A stretch of DNA of 64,000 bases, from NCBI GenBank assembly GCA_012656075.1, contig JAAKBF010000116.1, forward strand, positions 1-64,000, in the 5' to 3' direction. The DNA is from Phytophthora hibernalis. Lineage: Eukaryota > Oomycota > Peronosporomycetes > Peronosporales > Peronosporaceae. The first letter of the stretch is position 1. The number at the start of each line of letters is the position of its first letter. Below, piece after piece: positions 52,964 to 63,629 of this stretch. Made by a program: the position numbers and the translations under genes. Under the pieces are notes generated by a model. It made no database searches. It was given only the letters and a program-made list of their open reading frames with translations, and had not been told where the DNA came from.

Positions 52964-53230
52964 ATGTCAAAGGATGGAGCGGAAACCATACAGCACGGCA
53001 GACTTACCCCTCTCTCCAGTGAAAACGAACAGCTCAAACGTGATCTACGGTAGTTGCAACGAAAGCTCTGGACAATTACAGAAGTCACCAGACTTAAAGA
53101 TGAAATGCTCAACCTTGACCCGATATCATCGATCAGGAGGACAGTATCAAATCGGAAATATAGAAAAGAAGTGGAAAAATATTTGGCGTGCCATTTAAAT
53201 CTATCAAAGATCGATATCTCAGTCTTTTGA
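52964..53230 (+). pseudogene. Small Maverick ORF, charged, unknown
   Basis: ATG 52964 opens MSKDGAETIQHGRLTPLSSE. One TAG at 53051 interrupts the frame (KRDLR-stop-LQRKLW), then a likely coiled-coil segment (EVTRLKDEMLNLDPISSIRR, KYRKEVEKYLACHL) runs to a TGA at 53228. A frame change near 53205 would extend it (YLSLLNDRNEICHSYDE). No family recognised. Confidence 0.4.
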
Positions 53231-53382
53231 ATGATCGAAACGAGATTTGCCACTCATACGACGAAACTACACATAGCCGACTCATGCCGAGTTACTGGTA
53301 GAGTAAAGTATGTGGTTAACGCATTTTTGTGTTCGATCTAATATAGCTTAGCTCTACAACGTTCCCAAATTTTAAATCTTTA

Positions 53383-56142
53383 GCTCAGAGAGAGCAAAAA
53401 CGGCAAGAGCTCCTTGAACGGGTTCATCGTCGTGTAAGCCAAGCAAATGATAAGCGCCTGATGTATGAAGGCACCTCTTGGGCTAGCGACTTGACTTGTC
53501 GAAGACAATGACAGCCGTCCCAAAGACGTCCGATGAGTCATCTCAAACAGATTATCACTTAAAAAGACCGAATGATGGAAACTCCGTGAAAATCCTTGAG
53601 CTCTCATCAGTTGGTACGAGCACAGACGCTGCGGAAAGGACTGATTTTGGTGTCAATGTTCAAGCAAAGCTTGGAGGAACGGAAAGCTCTGCGACCTTCC
53701 CGAAAGGGATTCGACCTGACATGACTGATAAAAACGTCGAAGCTCATCCCCAAACAGCAGAAGTCGAAACAAATACACCGAACGCTCAAGCGAAACCCGT
53801 TCGTGCACGTGATACCAAGGAGCAGGTCGAATCACGTCAGTGGATAAGAGATTTATTCAAAAACAATCCAAACTGGGGAGCTCTTCAAGTAGTTCCAATT
53901 CGTAAAAAACCGGTAGGGAGGACAATAGATATCGCCTAGGTGCGAGAGGATCGCTAATATTTTCTAAAAGTGGAAACAAATCTAGAAATTATCAATCAAT
54001 TGACTGGGAGGCAACGGAGGAGAAAATCAGAAACATTCGTGATGATGGAGAAAGCGACTCGGTCGACGAAGTCAGCGCTATGCGCATGGAAGACCCTCGG
54101 TATCTTGTACGCTTAGCCAGAAAGCGCATGGGTGATGAGTTAGAAGATCTTGAAATACCGCTTAAAGATCAAAGACTACCTGATATCTATTTTGATAAGA
54201 AATCAACCTCCACAACGTCTGACAATGAATATGCCAAGCTCAAACTTTTCTGGATTATTAAACATAATAAAGAATTTCTAGAATCTAATGGCTTATCTAC
54301 GAGCATTGAACCTGTGCTACAAAGAAAACCCATCTCAGCAGAAGTTGTTCACGATGTATATGTATGGGTAGATGGTAGACCCATTAGGGTTTATAACAAA
54401 AAACAAGCGACCTCATTCCATCAGTGTTAAAAAGATATTGATTGGCGATCAACTCTAAATAAGTTTCTAGAAATGGTAGAGACTATAGGGTTGGAGATTA
54501 CTCTAGTAGGTAAAGCGGACAAGGTATTGGCACCAAACACGTATGAACAAGCTACTGATGACGTTGAAGCTCGTCATGGCGTTAGAACAGGTCCAAATGA
54601 AGACGTGGATGGCAACATGTCAATTTCTGATATCGAAGCTAAGCATATCATCACCGAATACTTTAAATAGCTTCTTGATAATGATGTGGAGATTCCATTT
54701 CGCCTGAGGCCGATTGTAAATTCAAAAACGGGGATTAAAACCCATGAAGTTTATTATTTCGGTAAGCCCATCCTTCGTCAACCAGTTAATATTAGAAATG
54801 GGCTACATAACATACTATACGGTAAGGCTTTGTCTGACTTAATGAAGAACATGATGTGGATGGATACTTTCGAATCGCTGGTAAATGAAATGGAATATGT
54901 ATACCGAGTTCTGGCAGATATAGATGGCCCGAAAAATGATGTGGAGACGTCTTCAGAAGCGAGTATTATTTAGAATCTCGAGATATTACGAGCGGTTATT
55001 TTCAATAATGCTGTTGATATCGAGCAACCAAGACCGGAAGCATATGATTACGACGAAACATTACAAAGAGTGCATGATGAAGCGGAAGCCGCGTTTCAGG
55101 TGTATGGAGAAGCTCAGAAGAGGTTTGAGACAGCTCAAAACGCAACCAAAATGTCTGGTTCTAAAACAAATAAGTCAGCCCATAAGGCAGCAAGATCAGC
55201 CTTGAAAGCTACTAAGGCTGTCTATTCGTTGAAGTTGAAAACATACACTGAAATGAATCGTCAGAAGGAGGAGGAAGAGGAATGGGAGCATGCTGCCTTT
55301 CGCGCCCATGCCACCCGTTCGAGTCTAAAAGGTCGTGGCTTGAGGGGCGCTGGGGTGGCTCCGCTTGATGGTGTACTCAGGCGAGGTCGTACGTACAATC
55401 TCAACGAGATCCAGGGACTAGCTACACCTAGCGCATACGTCTATCGACAGTTGGGGAGTAAGTACATCCGTCTACCGGATCTAGACGCTAAAACGCTTGT
55501 GATAGTGCAGCCTAATCGACGAAAATGCGGTCCTAAGTTTAAAATCAGCGATAACCTGCAAAACATGATCAGGACTCTGGCATATAAGCAACACATCGAT
55601 CATCCGTCTTATGTTAAGCTACATATCGACGATAAAAAACTATTGAAGGAGATTCTATCCATCACACACCTACAGTATAATTTTCACGACAAGCTCGAGG
55701 ACCCGTTAGAGTCTCTTAAAGCAGAGCATGACAAACTGAAGGGGAGCTAGATCTTGGTAATGATAACATCAGCATTATCAAGCAGCTCAAATCTCTTAGT
55801 GTAGATATGTACAGCAATCGACATATTTCAGATTCAGAGTTTAAAGATATTATAACTCGTTTATACGAAATCTTTGATTGCTCACGAGATGTTCATCTTC
55901 AATCCAAGAATTATATCCAGCTCGGGCAGACGCTATGGTGATAACGCCGATCTCAATGTTGCTGAACTCAAAGCCATCATGAAGAATCTGATCATCCACG
56001 AGCGACACAGACAGCCGAATGGGCTACAGATCTTGATAAAACTATAAAGACAACCGATGCCGCTACGCGGACGACAGGAGGACGAGTGTGGGCTTACAAA
56101 CCATCTAAAAAGAAGGCTTCCGTGAAGACCTTCGCTATCTAA
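53383..56142 (+). pseudogene. Long Maverick ORF (possible structural protein), unknown
   Basis: Coding begins around 53383 (AQREQKRQELLERVHRRVSQ), shifts near 53500 into MSKTMTAVPKTSDESSQTDY, and near 53920 into a frame that then stays open to 55750 except for TAA (54428), TAG (54668) and TAG (54971). Regions seen: a charged disordered head; a globular part (YVWVDGRPIRVYNKKQA; EIPFRLRPIVNSKTGIKTHE); an Ala/Lys coiled coil (EAEAAFQVYGEAQKRFETAQ); a GRGLRGAGVAPLDGVLRRG linker; and a C-terminal domain (YVYRQLGSKYIRLPDLDAKT, KFKISDNLQNMIRTLAYKQH, LDLGNDNISIIKQLKSLSVD). After further frame changes it ends WAYKPSKKKASVKTFAI at 56142, three bases from the convergent next gene. The glycine-rich, residue-dense style would fit a minor virion protein, but that is a guess. 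Confidence 0.5.
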
Positions 56143-56145
56143 CTG

Positions 56146-57536
56146 TTAGTCACCTTTGAGCCACGCAGATCTTGGAGGAACAGATGGAGTGGACGAGGCC
56201 TTAAGTTCTTTGATTTTTTCAAGGAGATGCTGAATCATTCTCATATTGTACATTGATATCACCGGATAGTTGACAGAGAGTTGCTTTCCTTCAGGCTCTA
56301 AAGGGATCTGAACCTCCTTTCATGTCTGGTCTGTCAACGACACTTATTAGGTTAAGCAATCCTGCTGCGGCAACTTCTTGAGCAATGAGCCCGCACTCCC
56401 GGATTGGCTTATTCTCGGATTCAATCCAGTCATAGCATTTTGGTTTTAATCGATAGAGGCATCACTTCATCGATTGTAGTCTCTCTGATATTTTTTAAGC
56501 CGTCGATCGCTCACTACGACCAGATTAGAGCAATTGATGTACCCGGTGGATATAACACTAGTTGAATATACAACAGACCCGAGACCTTCTGTTACCATGT
56601 TAGTCTGCACGCCTTGCTCATAGTACATACTACCGCCTGCGGCATACGTAGTTGAGGTCCCGCCTCCTACGTGGAGATCTGCAAGGGGCGATGTTGTATT
56701 TATGCCAACTCGCTTACTAGTCGTGAGAGTCATTAAGCGTTGGTTAGAGGTCATGAGACCCCAATTGTGGGCCGTGTAACTACCGAAAATGGCACCATCA
56801 CCATTATTAGCTACTTGCAATTGCATCTTACATGGAGTAGAGGCCTGATCCGACCATTGCTGTGATATGGACCAAATGCTTCCTCCGTCTGCCCAGATCG
56901 ATGTTGATCCTTTTACACCGATAGGGCCGTTAAAGCTGTACATAGCCCCATCGTAGTAGCTAGAATCATTGAAGCAGATCCGACTAGTGTAAGAAGCTGA
57001 GTTATTAGGTAGTATCAATATGCCATTCACGTTACCAGCTTCCAGCCGTGTGGTCAGATACAGTCGTGCATCATTCGTTCCTACCAAAGCTCTAGCATTG
57101 GATGTGTATACACCACCGGGGATGAGATGGATTCCGAACCGAGGGCTCTGCTGTTGGCCAGATATGGTCTGGAAGCACTCGATGTTAAAGCACTTAACCG
57201 TGCTTGAGTAGCGTCCTCCTGTATCGTTAATCAGGTTCAATCCACCAAATGAATTGCTTATCTTTAATGGATATGGATTAGATGGATCTGCCCAATTTTT
57301 TTGCATTGGAGCCGAGTACTATCCTGTAACGGGACCACGCTGGCCGCCGTGCAAAACAACTTATGAAAGGGGAGACCCAATGTTCTTCCGTGTGGTCCAC
57401 ACAAGCCCGCCTAAGTACGAGTGCATACTCCACATAAGTTGGTGTGTGACACCCGGATCCCGTCTAAGTACAATTGTATATTTTACACTGGATACGAATC
57501 GGACTTAAGGTAGACGATTGATGGAGAGCCATCCAT
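56146..57536 (-). pseudogene. Tail-fibre-like protein with S74 intramolecular chaperone domain
   Basis: ATG 57536 gives MDGSPSIVYLKSDSYPV; after a frame shift come VTHQLMWSMHSYLGGLVWTT and in-frame TAA (57361) and TAG (57319). From 57306 a long frame shows a beta-rich body (SNSFGGLNLINDTGGRYSST, YDGAMYSFNGPIGVKGSTSI, VGINTTSPLADLHVGGGTS) and ends with VVVSDRRLKK. One base is missing in the A-run near 56490. The next frame continues NIRETTIDEVMPLSIKTKCY, ECGLIAQEVAAAG, and after one more base SVNYPVISMYNMRMIQHLLE to a stop at 56146. The SDRRLKK and GLIAQEV blocks are those of Peptidase_S74/ICA domains, which trimerise and self-cleave at the end of phage tail spikes and in MYRF proteins. Confidence 0.78.
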
Positions 57537-57824
57537 TTGGAGTACAGAAGTTTAGTATGCAGATAGTTAACAGTAGTTACAACCTTACAAGTGAGATTAA
57601 TACTGTGAGTTTAACTCTAACCCGGAAGTTCGCAAGTCGTTTGGTACTCGGTACCAGGAAACGACTGGAAGGCCAGCTTACAACAGAGACGCCAGGCGTC
57701 TGTTATGGTTACGCGTTAACGCTTCCTCTAAGGCAAAGGTGCGTGTGACTCCCGTCACACCTGGTAGTACTTGTAGTCAATCCCGCGACCGGCGCGGTTT
57801 TCTACAATCAAGATCTCTTTGAGT
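57537..57824. other. Junction between the Maverick and Gypsy 3
   Basis: No clear gene. The minus strand has several TAA stops (57590-57545) in what might be the leader of the tail-fibre-like gene. From about 57750 the sequence looks like a Gypsy 5' leader, but no LTR or certain primer-binding site is visible. Confidence 0.35.
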
Positions 57825-58843
57825 ATGGAAGAGTCAGGGAGCAGGCTGCCGTCCCGGTAGAACTTTCCTCATCTCACGGACGCCCACTGGGATACTCTTG
57901 AGAAGATGGTCAGCCTCTTGGGCGAAGCAGCATCCGCTGGATTCCCAACCTACCTGCGGAGCAGCAAACGCGCGTGGAACGCTTCGACAAGTACGAGTCG
58001 TCGCTGATTGCTCATGTGAGAGCCGCCGCGCAGGAGGCTGCTCGCACGACCATGCGAGCTGAGGTGCAGAGTGGGGAGCAGTCGAACCACTCGGGTTCTG
58101 CTCCGTTTGCCTCGCGACAAGGCGCTACGAAGCCCGTCAATATGTCGGTTTCGACGTTTGACGGCAAAGAGTTCGACAGCCTTGTCTAGATAGCCCTTAG
58201 CGCAGGACAGATCTACGAGTCACGGGATCAGGTCGCTTTCGCGCTGTCTAACCTGGGAGGTCGGGCTCGCGCTTGGGAGATGGCCCGAGAGACTTCGTCT
58301 CCGGGGTATTTCATCTCGTGGGTGTTCATGGAACAAGAGCTGCGCACGACGTTCCTTCTGGCCAATGTGGCCTACCGTTATCGGTCGCTATTCTTGCGGT
58401 GCAAGCAAGGGAAGCACACGCTCCAAGACTACGTCATGGAACCGCAGAACCTCGTGGCCGCCATGGCTGGCGCTCCCTCTCTGAGGACGTCCAGGTGACG
58501 GTCTTCATGGACGGTGTCCACCCGGGCGAGGTTCGCACTGAACTCTTCCGCTGTCAGCCGAAGACGTTCAACGAGGCGGTACACATCGCCATGTTGGAAG
58601 ACCATTGTGTGCGCTCGGCGCAGAGCTATGCAGGCCGCACGGAGGCTACGGAAGGTCCCACTCCCATGGAGATCTCGTCTGCCGAGTCGGCTCATCCCCA
58701 GCGGACCCAACGTGCGAGTGGTCGCTGCGTTGGTTGTAACCAACCTGGTCACTTCCGTCGAAACTGTCCGACGAATCCGTGGAAGACGGGTCGTGGCAAG
58801 GCCACTCCGTACCTCAACATGATCGAGTCTACGGGGTCGGAAA
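57825..58843 (+). pseudogene. Gag of Gypsy 3
   Basis: From ATG 57825 (MEESGSRLPSR, then TAG) the frame is broken; it continues VERFDKYESSLIAHVRAAAQ (57974) and NMSVSTFDGKEFDSLV followed by TAG. The capsid domain reads YESRDQVAFALSNLGGRARA, WEMARETSSPGYFISWVF, LRTTFLLANVAYRYRSLFLR and LQDYVMEPQNL in the next frame. After a frameshift near 58480: VTVFMDGVHPGEVRTELF, then the zinc knuckle CVGCNQPGHFRRNC (CX2CX4HX4C, about 58728-58770). Confidence 0.8.
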
Positions 58844-58889
58844 ATGGCGACTCCCAGCAGGGCGTCCCGCGCCTACTGGGAGACATCGC

Positions 58890-59573
58890 TCCTCTTCGAG
58901 AACGGTGGTTTCGCCACCTCCACCTCCGAAGGAGCAAGTCCCAGGGACGACACTGTTGTGTCTTTACGTGGCCGCCGCGCGGTCTAACCTCGTGGTCGTC
59001 ACCGCCAGCGGTAAAGGGTATGAAGAACCGTTGACCATCCTGATCGATTCGGGTGCGTCCTACAATTTCGCGACGAAAGCCAGTGTGGCCAGGAACAGTG
59101 CATTTTATGCTAGCGCTTTGGAACCTTCTAAGCATAATAAAAGTGTATCTGTTCGCCTGGCGACTGGATCCGTCGTGACTACACGCAAGGTGCTTATATC
59201 TTTAAAGGTCAAGTTTGACGACTTCAACTCGGTCGAACCGTTCATTGTCCTGGCCATGGATGATCGGTTCAATCATATCCTCGGCATGCCCTGGCTTGCT
59301 AAGCATGAGCCGTGGATTGATTGGAAAAGTCGCACCATTTGTGCTAGTCACAAGCCCCTCCTGGACAGAGCCCTGGCGGGTCATGTCCCCTCCTCTTCCC
59401 GAGACGGGTTTGTGCACGAGCATCGTGTGCCACGCGGCGAACGGCACTTCGCAGGTACTTCAGAAGTACTTGAACTGCCTTCGGCTTTGCCGACCGCGTG
59501 CCCTACCTCTTCGAGAGCTCATGAGCCTTCGGTGGATGTGGGAGAATGGAGGGGTCCCGTGTGTTGCTCATGA
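58890..59573 (+). pseudogene. Aspartic protease of Gypsy 3
   Basis: The catalytic site is LTILIDSGASYNFATKASVA (about 59030-59090). It continues SVSVRLATGSVVTTRKVLIS, FNHILGMPWLAKHEPWIDW, giving the flap and the conserved G-M-P-W-L segment of Gypsy retropepsins. The frame then runs into a low-complexity tail that stops at 59573. Confidence 0.82.
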
Positions 59574-59654
59574 TGAGACTCATGGTACTCTCGAGAACAA
59601 GAACGTTGTTCTAGCCCCTGGGCAGATGACGTCCAGGCGCCGGAGCTAAGGCTC

Positions 59655-59975
59655 GCGGAACCAAGAGTGGTCGAGAAGGGTCTCCCACAACGCAAAGCGT
59701 TGGAGCTAAGGCAGCCCACGCAGGACAAGTCGCTAGAGTCGGTGCTCGCGCTGACAAGAGTGGTCAGTAGAGCTCCCACAACGCAAGGCGTTGGAGCTGA
59801 GGCAGCCCACGCAGGAAAAGCCGCTGGAGCTGGGTCTCGCGCACAAGAAGGTGGTCGAGTAAGGGCTCCCACTACGCAACACGTACGACCTGAGGCAGAT
59901 CACGCAGGGGAAAACTCTGGAACTGGGTCTCGCGCACAGGAAGATGGTCGAGCGGAGGCTCCCACGATCGACGCT
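59655..59975 (+). repeat. Imperfect ~90-bp tandem repeat, about 3.5 copies
   Basis: Each unit contains GTGGTCGAG/GTCAGT, CTCCCACAACGCAA(A/G)GCG, GAGGCAGCCCACGCAGG and (C/T)GGGTCTCGCGCACA. The reading frame is preserved in the linker between protease and RT (APTTQ...EAAHAG...GSRAQE), which suggests expansion under coding constraint or simple replication slippage. Confidence 0.75.
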
Positions 59976-60240
59976 AAGGTTGGGTCAGCCACGGCAAGAC
60001 TATGTCAAGGCGGAGATCGCCGCGATGCGGACCACTTAGACAAGGCGGTTGCGCCCAGGGTGCTAGACGTTCTCACGGAAGAACGCAAAGAAGGCGTGGA
60101 CCTGGCTCCTCTGCATACGGTAGCAGAGCTATTCGAGCTCGAGGAGCTCTCGTATGTCGCGTTTCTCGACTCGCTGAAGGCGGGCGAGCTTGAGAGATGG
60201 TCCTTATCAACCATGAACACGACCCGGTCGGGCTACTACT

Positions 60241-61700
60241 ATGGAGCCTGATGTGCTGGAAGACGAGAGGGCCTCTTCGAGGCAGAAGTGGTATGGCGCG
60301 GCCATCTTGAAGGATCCGTCGGACCCGTACTACCCTCTCTTGAAGGAGTTTTCGGACTTCGTCAGCGACAATCCACCGTCGGTGTTACCTCCGGATCGAG
60401 GTGTCCGACACAAAATCGACTTGGTGCCAGGCACTAAGTACTGCACTACGCGCCAATGGCCACTGTCGAAGGAGCAAGTCGATATGATCGACGCCTTCTT
60501 CACAGTGAAGTATGCCACGGGCATGGTGCGCGAGTCGAAGTCGCCGCATTCGTCGCCAACGTTTTGCGTTCGCAAACCCAACGGGAAGTGGCGCATGGTG
60601 CACGCGTTCACCAAGCTGAACTCGGCCACCAACCCGGCGTCCACGCCGATCCCTCGAAAGGATGTGTTGCAGAACAACATGGCAGGATGCACCATCTTCA
60701 GCGCGCTCGACTTGGTCGATGGCTACTGTCAGCTGCTGATGCGTGAGTCGGATATTCCGTTCACAGCGGTTAGTACCCCGAGCGAGATGCTATGGGAATG
60801 GCTGGTGATGCCCCAAGGGCTATCAAATGCTCCAGCCACGTTTAATAGGCTGGTGACCCTGCTCTTCCGACCGATGAGGCAGTTTGTACAGACGTACTTC
60901 GATGACATCTTCGTGCACAGCCGCGCTGCGAATGCAAACGGCTGTCAAGGTGCACGTCGAGCACCTCCGCGAGGTGTTGACGTGCATGCGCGAGAATCGC
61001 TTGTATGCTAACATCAACAAGTGCATCTTCGGCACCGAAGAGAATCCCTTCTTGGGATGTTTCCTTGGCAAGAACGGTGTCCGCGCGGACCCTGAGAAGA
61101 TATGCGCGATCGCACAGTGGTCTGTACCGGTGTCCCAAAAGGATTTGCGCAAGTGGTACAGTGCCAACTACGCGGAGATGGCACGCCCGCTGACGAATCT
61201 TCTGAAGAAGGAGGCAGACTGGTCGTGGACCGACGAGACTCACCAGGCTTTTGAAGCGATCAAAAGAAGTCTGCAGAGCGCTCCGATTTTGGCGTTGCCA
61301 GACGACAGTCGTCCCTTCAGCGTGGTGTACGACGCATCCCACTTTGCTATAGGCGGTGTCCTGTTGCAGGTCGATGTCGATGGCAGAGAGCGGGTGGTCT
61401 CTTTCCAGTCGCGCCAGCTCAAGGCAGCTGAAAAAAACTACCCTGGCCACGACAAGGAGCTTCTCGCGATGAAATACGCGCTTGTGAAGTTTCGGGTGCA
61501 ACTGCTCGGCAGCAAACCCTTTGTGATCAACACAGATCATGCGTCCTTGTGGACTGCGACGTCGTCGCCCTCTCCAGCGTATGGCGAGGTGGCTCTCGTT
61601 CTTTGCCGAGTACAACTTCACCGTGGAGTATAAGCCGGGTAAGCAGAATGTCCTCGCGGACGCGCTCTCTCGACGACGTGACTACGAGCTGGCACACGTT
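60241..61700 (+). pseudogene. Reverse transcriptase and RNase H of Gypsy 3
   Basis: ATG 60241 leads to YYPLLKEFSDFVSDNPPSVL and the RT start HKIDLVPGTKYCTTRQWPLS. Motifs: KSPHSSPTFCVRKPNGKWRM, STPIPRKDVLQNNMAGCTIF, SALDLVDGYCQLLM, MPQGLSNAPATFNRLV and the catalytic TYFDDIFVHS (about 60895). A frameshift near 60935 leads to the thumb (NKCIFGTEENPFLGCFLGKN). RNase H has ILALPDDSRPFSVVYDASHF, KNYPGHDKELLAMKYALVKF and INTDHASL, then another frame with FFAEYNFTVEYKPGKQNVLA to DALSRR (about 61670). Confidence 0.85.
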
Positions 61701-61729
61701 GCGTACCTCGAGTCTCCGCTCCATGAGCT

Positions 61730-63080
61730 GCTACGAGAGACGTATGCTGACGATGATGACCTTGCAGATCTGGTCACGGCGTTGAAGGCGCCTGAGAATG
61801 CAGTGAAGCTCACTGCTCGGCAGCGATCACGGCTGCACCGCTATTCGATGGCCGATGGCCTACTCTGCTACCAAGTCGAGGACGGGGAGGAACCTCGTCT
61901 TGTCGTTCCCAACGACGAAGATTTGCGCCATCGTGTCCTCTATGAGGCACACGACACTTCGCTAAGTTGTCACCTCGGTCGCGAGAAGACGTACACGTCG
62001 GTGTTCCGTCACTTTTGGTGGCCTCACATGTACAAGTGGGTACGTGCAAACGTGTGAGACATGTCAGCGTGTGAAGCCCGCTCCCTCTCTTCAAGTGGGT
62101 ACGTGCAAACGTGTGAGACGTGTCAGCGGGCTTCACACGCTCGCCGTCCGCTCCTTTGTTGAGCTTATCGGTAACGGCGGATTGTTGGTGCTCGGTGAGC
62201 ATGGACTTCATCTTTGAGCTTCCGGCAGATACGCGCGACCATACTGGCATACTGGCATTCTGGTCTTCGTCTGCCGTCTAAGCAAGATGGTACGGCTGGC
62301 CGCGGTGAAGTAGAGCGTGACAGCGCCGTGGGCGGATCAGCCGTTTGAAGATATTGTCTTTCGCCACCATGGCCTCCCGGAGGCGTTTGTAAGCGATCGG
62401 GATCCTCGCTTCCTGTCACACTTCTGGACACACTTGTTCCGCCTTCTCGGTACGAGACTGGATATTTCCATCCGCAGACGGAGGTCAAACCGAGCGGGTG
62501 AACCGCGTGTAGGAAGACGTGCAGCGCAGCGTCTGCGCCGAAGAACCCACGAAGTGGAGCACGTTGCTGCCTCAAATGGAGTTTGCACTCAACAATGCGG
62601 TGCCTGCGTCGACGGGTTTCACCCCATTCTACGTTAACGGGCTGCGGCACCTGCGTACGCCGTTGTCGTTGCCTCCGGCTTCAAATTTGGGTGAGGGAGG
62701 CTGTCGCCGAGGATCCCCGTGGCCTCAAAGGCCTTCGATCGTTCGTCAAACGGAACCTGCTCACGTTCATTGAGACAGGAGGGGCGGTAAGACAGCGCAT
62801 CCGAAACGCTATGGCGGCGGCACAAGACACACAGGAAGAAAACAGTGATCGTTTGGGGCGTAAGAACACACAGATGTTTGTATTAGGGGACCAGGTCCTC
62901 TTAAACGCGAAGTATCTTCCTCACCGCTGTGGGCAGCACGAAGCTCCGTCCTCGGTTTGTGGGCCGTTCACGATCATTGGGGTCCACGGCAACGCGTACA
63001 CGTTGGACTTGACGTGGGCTTGCTCAAGCCGTACCGCCCGGCGGAGGTGGCTGCTGAGGCGGGTGACTCGTCGAGTCCGA
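61730..63080 (+). pseudogene. Integrase of Gypsy 3
   Basis: The zinc-binding region has YEAHDTSLSCHLGREKTYTS (His-His) and, after the stop at 62055, TCQR(V)KP cysteines, duplicated by a local repeat. The DDE core reads SMDFIFELPADTRDHTG (first Asp, about 62205) and GLPEAFVSDRDPRFLSHFW (second, about 62390). The catalytic-Glu region is near 62490 in another frame. Then come KWSTLLPQMEFALNNAVPAS, GFTPFYVNGLRHLRTPLS, RNAMAAAQDTQEENSDR and GDQVLLNAKYLPHR. It is broken by five or more frame changes. Confidence 0.8.
62034..62142 (+). repeat. Short direct duplication with palindromic joint in the integrase
   Basis: CAAGTGGGTACGTGCAAACG(TGTGAGAC) occurs at about 62034 and again at about 62093. The first copy continues into GTGTGAAGCCCGC and the second into its reverse complement GCGGGCTTCACAC, so the segment between can form a hairpin. 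It disrupts the cysteine end of the zinc-binding domain. Confidence 0.75.
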
Positions 63081-63629
63081 TGAACTCGAAAACTGCCGAA
63101 AGGCATTCGTCATCATCTGTATCGCGTCGGCCTGAGTCAGAGCTGGAGCCGACGGCGGAGCCACCACGGCCGCAGAGGCACGGTTCTCCAACTCCGTCAC
63201 GCAGGTGTAGAGCTTGCGAATCCAACCGAGATGCTCTTCGAGAGCGGGGTGATCATTCCGAAGCGCCTGTTGGACGTCCGCGTTACTGCGGTCCAGCTGA
63301 GACAGACCCCGGTTCAGCTGGACGAACTGATCTTGCAGATCACGCGTTACACGCCCGAGACGATCCAGGTCCTGATGGACGTTCCGGTCAGAGGCCATCG
63401 CCGCTTCGACGCTCGGCACGCGTCCGCGCAGGGACGCAAGGTCCACCCGCTGCGCCTCCAGGAGCCGCTGGTAGCCCTCAACCGCGTCCAGAAAAGACCC
63501 ACGAGTTGACGGTACGTCCGTCGCAGAGGAGTAAGACGCCATCGAGCGATGGGGAGCATCATGGTCGGTCGACGCGTCCATTGCGTCCTCCGTCCCCATT
63601 GATTGGAAAGGAGGGCTCTCTACTTCCAC
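63024..63629 (-). CDS. Antisense coiled-coil ORF in Gypsy 3
   Basis: This 201-codon minus-strand frame, opening at ATG 63629 with a second in-frame ATG at 63602, is intact. It reads MGTEDAMDASTDHDAPHRS, then a heptad-rich helix (YQRLLEAQRVDLASLRGRV, VHQDLDRLGRVTRDLQDQFV, LNRGLSQLDRSNADVQQAL), a TELENRASAA turn and IQMMTNAFRQFSSSSDS. The plus strand is also open here as a Pro/Arg-rich linker of pol, so one of the two is secondary. The heptad pattern makes the antisense frame look real: either an inverted gag fragment or an antisense accessory gene like that of Gypsy 1. Confidence 0.5.
   Translation of the reverse strand: MEVESPPFQSMGTEDAMDASTDHDAPHRSMASYSSATDVPSTRGSFLDAVEGYQRLLEAQRVDLASLRGRVPSVEAAMASDRNVHQDLDRLGRVTRDLQDQFVQLNRGLSQLDRSNADVQQALRNDHPALEEHLGWIRKLYTCVTELENRASAAVVAPPSAPALTQADAIQMMTNAFRQFSSSSDSTSHPPQQPPPPGGTA

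Larger units (their letters stand above)
49346..57536 (+). mobile_element. Maverick/Polinton virus-like DNA transposon (partial)
   Basis: A protein-primed-type DNA polymerase B, a retrovirus-like integrase with C-terminal chromodomain, several compactly arranged unknown ORFs and a convergent minus-strand tail-fibre-like gene lie together without other elements between them. Polymerase B plus integrase in one element defines Mavericks/Polintons. I do not see a recognisable FtsK/HerA ATPase, Ulp1-like protease or major capsid protein, nor terminal inverted repeats. The left side abuts a Gypsy gag and the right side a Gypsy leader, so the copy is truncated. Confidence 0.8.

Noticed and set aside
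60842..61621. Minus-strand frame of 259 codons
   Set aside because: Complement of RT/RNase H coding of Gypsy 3, without domain signature.
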